A DNA stretch of 7,345 nt from CAVPRW01 sp046727435 [NCBI: bacterium] (GTDB lineage: Bacteria > Tectomicrobia > Entotheonellia > J063), in assembly GCA_046727435.1 (NCBI GenBank), contig JBKPCR010000009.1:1-7345 (forward strand). The letters are read 5' to 3'. This document shows positions 1 to 5,682 of this stretch, one piece after another. How positions within the stretch are numbered: position 1 is the first letter of the stretch; every line of letters starts with the position of its first letter. Both the position numbers and the translations under genes were made by a program. Under the pieces are notes generated by a model. That model had not been told where the DNA came from. It saw only the letters and a list, made by a program, of their open reading frames with translations, and ran no database searches.

Positions 1-473
1 GGGTCCCGAACGCCGCTTACGTCAGAGACGAGGCACTCGGACGACTGGGCGAACTCTTCGCCGAGGATGGCACCGGCGACAATCCGGACGAGCTCGATTA
101 CTTCGAGGTGCGCTTCAATGCCGCCTTCGCCGCTTTGCGCAGCGACCTTGTGCGAGAGGAGGTGAGAGCGCTCCGCCGTGCCTCACCCTTCCCCGACGAC
201 GAGGCGATTGCCCGCCGGCCGGACGCGGTACTGCACAGTCCTGCAACACAAGAGAACAGCCTTTTCCTGAACCGGCTCTTCCAAGCGATTCATACCTTGC
301 CGTCCGAGGAGCGCAACGCCGTCATCCTCTGCCACATCATGGGCTACGCAGAAGAGGCTGACGACCCCGCCAAGCGCACCGCAGCAACCATCTGCGGCGT
401 GACCGGGCGCACCATCCGCAACCGCCTCACACGGGCGGCTGCGACGCTCTCGAGATTCAAGGAGGACCTATGA
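1..473 (+). CDS. Sigma-70-like regulator, 5' end cut off by window
   Basis: The frame is open from nt 3 to the TGA at 471-473, so the gene begins upstream. The first in-frame GTG (108) is internal to the open frame and need not be the start. The visible part reads like an RNA polymerase sigma factor. A helix-rich segment (YFEVRFNAAFAALRSDLVRE, nt 96-155) resembles the end of a region-2-like part. After a variable linker come LPSEERNAVILCHIMGY and then ICGVTGRTIRNRLTRAAATL (nt 390-449), a sigma region-4 helix-turn-helix of the kind that contacts the -35 element. A roughly 10-residue insertion (EEADDPAKRT) between the first region-4 helix and the HTH is unlike standard ECF sigma factors. The downstream gene overlaps its stop codon, so the two are probably translationally coupled. 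By inference it controls this operon or a small regulon. Whether it recruits polymerase or is a sigma-derived DNA-binding protein cannot be judged without region 2. Confidence 0.72.
   Translation, partial: VPNAAYVRDEALGRLGELFAEDGTGDNPDELDYFEVRFNAAFAALRSDLVREEVRALRRASPFPDDEAIARRPDAVLHSPATQENSLFLNRLFQAIHTLPSEERNAVILCHIMGYAEEADDPAKRTAATICGVTGRTIRNRLTRAAATLSRFKEDL
459..466 (+). promoter_or_regulatory. Strong Shine-Dalgarno for the 212-aa gene
   Basis: AAGGAGGA lies four bases before the ATG at 470, inside the last codons of the upstream gene. It fixes the start of the 212-aa gene and supports translational coupling through the ATGA overlap. Confidence 0.75.
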
Positions 474-1108
474 CTAGCACCCCACCCCGAAGCCCGACCC
501 CCTTACGGAATGTACTCTATGAGCTCGCGCTCGCGAAGCCAGCTCCCGACGCCGCGCTCGTCGACGAATTCGTGCGCCACTATCCCGAGTACGCCTCTGA
601 TCTGACAGAGTACGCCATCGAACTGGCACTTGACGCGATCGCTGCGCGCCACGAGTCTGTGGATATGCCAGTGGCTGTCATGAGCCCGAGCATTTCACAG
701 GCCATGAGCCGGTTCCGTAATCGTCTCTATGCCGTTCGGGAAGAAACCGATGCAGAGGCGGTCAAAGCTGCACCAGCGGTTGAGAACCCGTTCGCGAAGC
801 TTAATAGACCTGCCATGCGTGCGCTCGCGCAACGTCTACACGCGAACACGGTCTTCGTCATGAAGCTGCGCGACCGGCTTATTACGGGTGACACCATGAC
901 AGAAAGCTTCCTGCGTCGTATCGCCGATGAGCTTGGGGTGCTGCGGGAGCACATCGTCGCGCACTTCGCTGCGCCAGCCTACATCCAGAGCAGTGCCCAT
1001 TTCAAAGCCGAAACCAAACCCAAGGCAGGCGAGAAACAGACCTTCGAGGAGGCCGTCCGAAGCTGCGGGCTGACGCCAGAGCAACAAAATTCTCTCTTGA
1101 ATCTCTGA
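470..1108 (+). CDS. Unrecognised 212-aa protein with HTH-like segment; candidate partner of the peptidase-helicase
   Basis: The start ATG overlaps the upstream TGA (ATGA) and follows a strong Shine-Dalgarno. I do not recognise a named family. Three parts are visible. An N-terminal helical segment (residues about 14-54) contains the motif RHYPEYASDLTEYAIELAL. A middle segment (about 126-169; KLRDRLITGDTMTESFLRRI followed by ADELGV...HFAAP) resembles XRE-like helix-turn-helix or antitoxin proteins in which a short HTH precedes an AxxLGV turn, but the recognition helix is not clear. A C-terminal tail (about 183-212) is rich in Lys, Glu and Gln. There is no signal peptide or membrane segment, so it is probably cytosolic. 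Its place between a sigma-like gene and an ImmA/IrrE-type peptidase makes it a candidate anti-sigma factor, repressor or cleavage substrate. By analogy, ImmA cleaves ImmR and IrrE cleaves DdrO. This role is inference from neighbourhood and weak motif similarity. Confidence 0.7.
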   Translation: MTSTPPRSPTPLRNVLYELALAKPAPDAALVDEFVRHYPEYASDLTEYAIELALDAIAARHESVDMPVAVMSPSISQAMSRFRNRLYAVREETDAEAVKAAPAVENPFAKLNRPAMRALAQRLHANTVFVMKLRDRLITGDTMTESFLRRIADELGVLREHIVAHFAAPAYIQSSAHFKAETKPKAGEKQTFEEAVRSCGLTPEQQNSLLNL

Positions 1109-1121
1109 CGAGGAACATCGT

Positions 1122-4100
1122 ATGGATGCCTTCGAGCCTATTCGCGAAACCGCTGTCCGGCTACACACGGAGCTCGTCACCATGGGTGCAGACCTGTCCC
1201 GCTCGTGGGCGATGGTTGAGGCGGCCATTCGCCAGCTTGAGCTCGAGCTGGTGTGGCTCCCGGCGGGCGATCCGGCGCTCAAGGGCGCTTTTGCCCTCTT
1301 CGACGAGCAGAGCGGTACCATCTGCTGCACGGATGGAGGAGATGCGGCGAAGCCCGTGGAGCTCATCGCCCACGAGCTCGGACATGCGTGCATTCACGCG
1401 ACATCGTCCCATTGCACGGCTCATGACATCGACGCGTCACGATCGACGGAGGCGGCGCCGGTCGGGCTTCAGCGTGTCGAGGACTATGGCACGCGCGAAC
1501 GGCGAGAACTCCAAGCGAACGTCTTTGCGCGAGAGTTCCTGTTGCCGCGTGCAGAAGCGCGCCGTTTGCACCTCAAGGAACGCCTCGGCGCCGCCGCCAT
1601 TGCCGATGGCTTGCAGTTACCGAAGAACCTTGTGCACCAGCAGCTTCTCGACGCACTCCTGCTTCCGGACGCACCGCCATCTGAGCCTGAACCAACTGGG
1701 TGTGGGGTGAGACCCGACCCTTGGCAGGATGCCGCTGCTGGCCATCGCGGTTCTCCCTTCCAGCTCCAGGCAGGCCCTGGCACCGGCAAGACACGCACTT
1801 TAGTGAAGCGGGTTGTCTCGTTAGTCCATGAAGGGATCGACCCGGGGACAATCCTCGTGCTGACCTTCTCAAATCGGGCTGCCGGCGAGCTCTTGGAGCG
1901 CATCGCAGCGGCCGTACCCCACGCCGCTCCAAACATCTGGATCGGCACTTTTCATGCGTTCGGCCTCGATCTTATTCGACGCTACCACGACAAGCTCGGG
2001 CTGCCACCCGATCCCCCGTTATTTGACCGCAGCGATGCTATCGAGGTGCTGGAAGAGCTCCTACCGACGTTGCCACTCGTCCACTATCGCAACCTGTGGG
2101 ATCCGGCACTCGTCCTCCGCGACATTGTCGCAGCGATCTCGCGAGCCAAGGACGAGCTCACTGACCCAGCACGCTACCGGGCACTCGCGCAAACGATGCT
2201 CGAGCATGCCGCCGATGATGAGGCGCACGAGGCTGCAGAGCAGGCGCTTGAGGTCGCGCAGGTCTACGAAGTTTACGAGCAGGCCCTACGAGCGCGGCGA
2301 GGCGTCGATTTTGGCGATCTCGTGATGCGACCGGCACTCCTGCTCGAAATGGATGACGCGGTGCGGGCTGCCGTCCACCTGCGGCATCGACACGTGCTGG
2401 TCGACGAATACCAGGACGTGAACCGCGCGAGTGGCCGGCTTTTACGGGCCGTCGCCGGCGACGGTCGCCGCCTCTGGGTCGTCGGCGACTCCCGGCAGTC
2501 CATCTATCGCTTTCGCGGCGCGTCCTCGGCGAACATGACCGCGTTCATCGACGAGTATCCGGATGTCGCTGTGGGCCAGCTCTCCATCAATTACCGATCG
2601 TCACAGGAAATCGTTGATACAGTCGTCGGCTTCGCTCCGCACATGGGCGCGTCGCAAGGCATGCTCCCGCTTGCGCTCACTGCCGACCGAGGGTCGACCG
2701 CGATCAAGCCGCAGTTGAGGCGTTTCGACACGCTAGAGCAGGAGATGGCAGGCCTCGCCGCGAGTATTCGCGAGTTGGAGACCGCCGGCGTTCGGCTGCG
2801 CGACCAAGTCGTGCTCTGCCGTTCGAATGGGCGGTTACACGAGATAGCCGCCGCGCTTGAGGCGTGTGGCATACCTGTACTACACCTCGGCAGCCTCTTC
2901 GAACGCGATGAAGTCCGAGACCTGCTGGCACTCCTCAGCCTCGCCGTCGACCCATTCGGAGACGGGCTCGCGCGGGTCGGCACGATGCCCCGCTACGATC
3001 TACCCCTCCAAGATGTGCGCACGATGACCCTGCACCTCCGTGAAAGCGACCAAGCGGCGTTGGAGAAGCTTGCCTCGGTCGTCACAACGGCGGAATTGTC
3101 CGAGGATGGAGCCCGCGGCCTTGCGCGTCTTGTCGCCGATCTTGATGGACTCAAGACCGAGGCGTCGCCGTGGGAGTTTTTGACCACTTATCTTCTCGAC
3201 CGCACCGACCTGCTCATGGCATTAGCAGCCCGCGACACTGAGGCGGACCGCATGCGGGCCGTCGCCGTCTGGCAGTTCCTCAATTTTATTCGCGAGCGGA
3301 GCCCCACAGGGTCGGGCCTCCCCATTCAGCGGACGCTTGACCGGGTCCGCCAACTCGTGCTCCTCGCCGAGGAGCGCGACCTGCGGCAAGTCCCCGCCGG
3401 CGCTCTTCACATGGACGCGGTCCGGCTGATGACCGTACACGGCAGCAAGGGCCTGGAGTTCGAGGCCGTCCATGTCCCCGGCCTAACGGTGTCAAGCTTC
3501 CCATCATCGAACCGAGGCCAGCGCTGCCCGGCGCCGGATGGCATGATGATGGGCGCTGAAAATCTGACTGGGGCAGAGGAGGCGAAGCGTGCCCACAGCC
3601 ACGAAGAGGAATGCCTCTTCTTCGTGGCGGCTTCGCGGGCGCGCACACATTTCCGTCTCTACCTTGCTCGCCAACAGCCGAACGGCAACGACCGAGCGGC
3701 ATCGCCGTACCTCCGTTGGTTTTCCGGGACTGGGCTCGAAGAGGTCCCTCGTCCGCCGACGTTGCCCCTTCCGCCGGACGCCCCTCGTCCCGCGCGGGTG
3801 CCGATTGCATGGCCGAACGGTTGGCACGTCACCAACACGAGGCTCCGTTTGTACGAGCAATGTCCACGGCGCTTCTTTTACACACATGTGCTCGGGCTCG
3901 GTGGAGCGCGGAAGTCCACAGCGTTCACCCGCACGCATGATTGCCTCTACGAATTCATGCAGTGGCTGTCGGCTGCACGCTTGGGCGGAGACATTGGTGA
4001 AGCTGTTGCGATGGGCGAGTTCGACCGCATATGGCAGGCCAACGGCCCTACGGATCATGCCTTCGCGGCGGACTATCGCCGCCTGGCCGGTCGCCTGGTT

Positions 4101-4544
4101 CGGGCACTCGTGCGGTTGGGCGCCGGGCAACGATTCCGTAGGGCAGAATCGCTCGCGATTGACTTCCCGAACGGGCGTGTCCTGGTCCAGCCGGAAGAGA
4201 TGACAGAGCTCCCGAACGGAACTGTCGTGTTGCGCCGGGTGCGGACGGGTTATAAGCGCAGTGACGAGTATGACCGGCTGGATTACACGCTCTACCACCT
4301 TGCGGCGCGCGCCCGGTACGGGGCCGCCTATGTTGTGGAGGCGCTCCACCTGACGGATGAGAGTGTCGAGGCCGTTGCCGTATCCACAACGAAGATGAAT
4401 CATCGTCGTGCGAAGAGCGAGGACATGTTGGCGGGTATCACCGCTGGCCGTTTCTCGCCGGACATGGATGCCGTCCGTTGCCCTCGCTGCCCGCATTTTT
4501 TTATTTGCGCGGCGACACCACGCGGCCCCCTCACGCTCACTTGA
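1122..4544 (+). CDS. ImmA/IrrE zinc peptidase - UvrD-type SF1 helicase - inactive-looking PD-(D/E)XK domain fusion
   Basis: The ATG at 1122 follows GAGGAA (1110-1115) by six bases, 13 nt after the previous gene. Residues 1-150 are an ImmA/IrrE metallopeptidase domain: HELGHACIH at 84-92 (zinc ligands H84 and H88, catalytic E85), with RELQANVFAREFLLP (128-142) supplying the likely third ligand E129. Residues about 195-870 are a complete UvrD/Rep/PcrA-like SF1 helicase: Q-motif Q202, Walker A GPGTGKT (218-224), Ia TFSNRAAGEL (248-257), GTFHAF (275-280), motif II VDEYQD (427-432), III VVGDSRQSIYRFRGA (453-467), IV NYRS (490-493), V TVHGSKGLEF (771-780) and VI VAASRAR (835-841). Residues about 900-1140 match an AddB/Cas4-like nuclease fold with an iron-sulfur staple: CPRRFFY at C914 and C-x2-C-x5-C at C1120, C1123, C1129. 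The catalytic core is altered: the usual acidic-x-K-T-G appears as R1039-V-R1041-T-G, and the upstream Asp position is E1025. I expect an active protease and ATP-dependent translocase on single-stranded DNA, with a structural nuclease-like domain. Cytosolic. DNA repair/defence is the likely setting; its target is unknown. Confidence 0.9.
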   Translation: MDAFEPIRETAVRLHTELVTMGADLSRSWAMVEAAIRQLELELVWLPAGDPALKGAFALFDEQSGTICCTDGGDAAKPVELIAHELGHACIHATSSHCTAHDIDASRSTEAAPVGLQRVEDYGTRERRELQANVFAREFLLPRAEARRLHLKERLGAAAIADGLQLPKNLVHQQLLDALLLPDAPPSEPEPTGCGVRPDPWQDAAAGHRGSPFQLQAGPGTGKTRTLVKRVVSLVHEGIDPGTILVLTFSNRAAGELLERIAAAVPHAAPNIWIGTFHAFGLDLIRRYHDKLGLPPDPPLFDRSDAIEVLEELLPTLPLVHYRNLWDPALVLRDIVAAISRAKDELTDPARYRALAQTMLEHAADDEAHEAAEQALEVAQVYEVYEQALRARRGVDFGDLVMRPALLLEMDDAVRAAVHLRHRHVLVDEYQDVNRASGRLLRAVAGDGRRLWVVGDSRQSIYRFRGASSANMTAFIDEYPDVAVGQLSINYRSSQEIVDTVVGFAPHMGASQGMLPLALTADRGSTAIKPQLRRFDTLEQEMAGLAASIRELETAGVRLRDQVVLCRSNGRLHEIAAALEACGIPVLHLGSLFERDEVRDLLALLSLAVDPFGDGLARVGTMPRYDLPLQDVRTMTLHLRESDQAALEKLASVVTTAELSEDGARGLARLVADLDGLKTEASPWEFLTTYLLDRTDLLMALAARDTEADRMRAVAVWQFLNFIRERSPTGSGLPIQRTLDRVRQLVLLAEERDLRQVPAGALHMDAVRLMTVHGSKGLEFEAVHVPGLTVSSFPSSNRGQRCPAPDGMMMGAENLTGAEEAKRAHSHEEECLFFVAASRARTHFRLYLARQQPNGNDRAASPYLRWFSGTGLEEVPRPPTLPLPPDAPRPARVPIAWPNGWHVTNTRLRLYEQCPRRFFYTHVLGLGGARKSTAFTRTHDCLYEFMQWLSAARLGGDIGEAVAMGEFDRIWQANGPTDHAFAADYRRLAGRLVRALVRLGAGQRFRRAESLAIDFPNGRVLVQPEEMTELPNGTVVLRRVRTGYKRSDEYDRLDYTLYHLAARARYGAAYVVEALHLTDESVEAVAVSTTKMNHRRAKSEDMLAGITAGRFSPDMDAVRCPRCPHFFICAATPRGPLTLT

Positions 4545-4609
4545 AGAGAGTCATTCGCCCGCTTTCCGGAATTGCGCCCCGCCTGCGATCAACGGAGTAA
4601 AGGGACGGA

Positions 4610-4628
4610 CTCAGGCATGAAGCCTGAG
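4610..4628 (+). other. Perfect 7-bp hairpin after the helicase gene
   Basis: CTCAGGC and GCCTGAG flank a five-base loop (ATGAA). It lies 65 nt after the helicase stop. No T-run follows, so it is not a textbook intrinsic terminator. It could help end transcription, stabilise the mRNA 3' end or serve as an operator. Confidence 0.45.
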
Positions 4629-4632
4629 CTCC

Positions 4633-4646
4633 CGCTCCCGGGAGCG
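4633..4646. repeat. 14-bp perfect palindrome
   Basis: CGCTCCCGGGAGCG reads the same on both strands. It starts four bases after the preceding hairpin and about 120 nt before the next gene. It may be a dimeric regulator's operator or part of a compound terminator. No regulator can be assigned from sequence alone. Confidence 0.45.
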
Positions 4647-4766
4647 CCTCCATTTCCGCTCTTGGTGACTCTCAACGATTGATGAGGTAGGACGGGGCGA
4701 TCGACGCGTATCGAGCCGCTGCCAATCCAGAAACGCAATCGCCCACATTGGACAGGTGTGTGCAGC

Positions 4767-5327
4767 ATGCCAGACATCGACATCTTCGTTCAGGGCGAAG
4801 GCTGCCCCACGATCAGCGTCATTCAGGTCAACCAGGACGCCACCATCGAAGAACTGGCGGTTGCGGCCATCGCGCAGGGGGCCTACCATGCGGCCGATGG
4901 GCATGAATGCCTCGTGTCCCTTGAAGAGGCGGATGAGCCGCTGACACCCGGTGTGACGCTCACCGCCGCCGGCATCGGCCACCGAAGCCGTGTCCATCGG
5001 CATCGTTGTCGCAAAATCCACGTGACGGTGCCCTGCAACGGGCAGGAGAAGTCACACGCTTTTTCGCCCGCGGCGACGATTGACAGGGTGACGCAGTGGG
5101 CTGATGGGAAGCGGGGCTGTGATCTCGACGACATCGATGCTGCCGAGCCTGTGTTGCAGGTCACTGGTATGCGGGCGGGCGATACTCACGCCCACTACCA
5201 GCCGCTCTATCACCAGCGAGTCACCACCACTCACCACAAGGCGATTCGCGGGGAGAGTATGCCCAGGCCGGTCACCCCTGATCGTAGATGGGAAGCGCTG
5301 CGCCAAGCGCGTGAGAAGCGCAGATAG
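4767..5327 (+). CDS. Two-module ubiquitin-like (beta-grasp) protein, putative
   Basis: The preferred start is ATG 4767 (186 aa), preceded at ten bases by a weak GGACAGG. The in-frame GTG at 4758 is too close to that site. The protein looks like two tandem beta-grasp units. Unit 1 (residues about 2-70) opens with alternating strands (IDIFVQGEG, ISVIQV), then a T-IEELA helix and EEADEPLTPG. Unit 2 (about 83-134) shows KIHVTVPCNG, FSPAATIDRVTQWA and an LQVTG end strand. The strand-strand-helix order and the FxPxATIxxV pattern recall bacterial ubiquitin-like and multiubiquitin proteins. A basic linker (RVHRHRCRK, 75-83) joins them. The tail is basic and shows no terminal di-glycine, so conjugation to targets is not indicated unless it is processed. 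No E1, E2 or JAB gene is visible nearby. It heads the recombination operon, 26 nt before the next gene. Family assignment comes from pattern recall and needs a profile search. Confidence 0.6.
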   Translation: MPDIDIFVQGEGCPTISVIQVNQDATIEELAVAAIAQGAYHAADGHECLVSLEEADEPLTPGVTLTAAGIGHRSRVHRHRCRKIHVTVPCNGQEKSHAFSPAATIDRVTQWADGKRGCDLDDIDAAEPVLQVTGMRAGDTHAHYQPLYHQRVTTTHHKAIRGESMPRPVTPDRRWEALRQAREKRR

Positions 5328-5341
5328 GCCGATTTTCCAGA

Positions 5342-5347
5342 CGGAGG
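5342..5347 (+). promoter_or_regulatory. Shine-Dalgarno that sets a GTG start
   Basis: CGGAGG lies six bases before GTG 5354, which supports the GTG as the true start of the 74-aa gene. Confidence 0.6.
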
Positions 5348-5353
5348 CATAGA

Positions 5354-5578
5354 GTGTCAAGTCTTCCCTATCCCGTCAGCCATGACATCGACACGCAGGC
5401 TGAGCTCAACGATGAGTGCTACGAGTGGGCGTTGAAGGCGCTCAGCCCGAGTGATGCTCTTGCCACCATGGATGATCTGGTGGCGCAGATTCTGAAGTCA
5501 CGCAATCACCCCTTAGATGCCCTCATGGTGCACCGCCTGCAGTACAGCACCACCAAGCATAGCGGCAAGCGCCCCTAG
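5354..5578 (+). CDS. Hypothetical 74-aa protein
   Basis: A GTG start with a good Shine-Dalgarno follows the ubiquitin-like gene by 26 nt. I do not recognise the family. The protein is small, soluble and acidic in its first two thirds, with a helical middle (ELNDECYEWALKALSP, then ATMDDLVAQIL) and a basic C-terminus (HSGKRP). It ends at an amber codon (5576-5578). The same frame stays open after that codon for 33 more residues, so the protein may be the front part of a gene of about 109 codons that has acquired a stop. Its place in a RecT-SSB operon suggests an accessory protein of an element, with no specific function visible. Confidence 0.6.
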   Translation: MSSLPYPVSHDIDTQAELNDECYEWALKALSPSDALATMDDLVAQILKSRNHPLDALMVHRLQYSTTKHSGKRP

Positions 5579-5587
5579 GTCAGTGCG

Positions 5588-5680
5588 ATGGTCGGGGCGT
5601 CCTATGAACCGCTCATCGATGAGGCCATTGCACGGTTGGTCGAGGAGAAGTGGGCAGATATCAGCGCATCGGAGGATTAG
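5588..5680 (+). CDS. Possible 30-aa ORF, in frame behind the amber stop
   Basis: ATG 5588 to TAG 5678-5680 encodes a short, mostly acidic helical peptide with the core YEPLIDEAIARLVEEKWADI. The spacing is operon-like: nine bases after the previous stop, and two bases between its own stop and the next ATG. Only a weak AGG (5577-5579) could serve as ribosome site. It shares the frame of the preceding gene and could be its severed C-terminal end. The amphipathic pattern and tight packing favour real coding, past or present. Confidence 0.4.
   Translation: MVGASYEPLIDEAIARLVEEKWADISASED
5671..5676 (+). promoter_or_regulatory. Shine-Dalgarno that fixes the RecT-like start
   Basis: GGAGGA lies six bases before ATG 5683. 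This favours 5683 over the in-frame GTG at 5650, which has no comparable site and would overlap the preceding small ORF. Confidence 0.75.
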
Positions 5681-5682
5681 AC

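Larger units (their letters stand above)
4545..4766. other. Intergenic spacer between the two operons
   Basis: No convincing reading frame fills this stretch. It contains two adjacent inverted repeats (annotated separately) and no clear T-tract. I see no confident -35/-10 pair, although a promoter for the downstream operon would be expected here. It separates the peptidase-helicase operon from the recombination operon and is the natural place for a transcription stop and restart. Confidence 0.6.

Noticed and set aside
836-1393. 185-codon - strand frame crossing the 212-aa gene and the peptidase domain
   Set aside because: It spans an intergenic boundary of two well-supported + strand genes and has low-complexity Ser/Arg-rich sequence typical of antisense frames.
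3504-4496. 330-codon open frame on the - strand opposite the helicase
   Set aside because: It lies antisense to a region with clear helicase motifs and cysteine signature, shows no recognisable motifs, and has the composition expected of a shadow frame in GC-rich DNA.
4546-4673. 8-bp inverted repeat GAGAGTCA (4546-4553) and TGACTCTC (4666-4673) bracketing the spacer
   Set aside because: Short arms about 112 nt apart; a match of this size is not surprising by chance in a stretch this long, and there is no target duplication or transposase to suggest element ends.
4545-4766. Search for a sigma-70 promoter upstream of the ubiquitin-like gene
   Set aside because: TTGGACA at 4748-4754 is too close to the start, and no matching -10 box at proper spacing was found elsewhere; nothing reliable to annotate.
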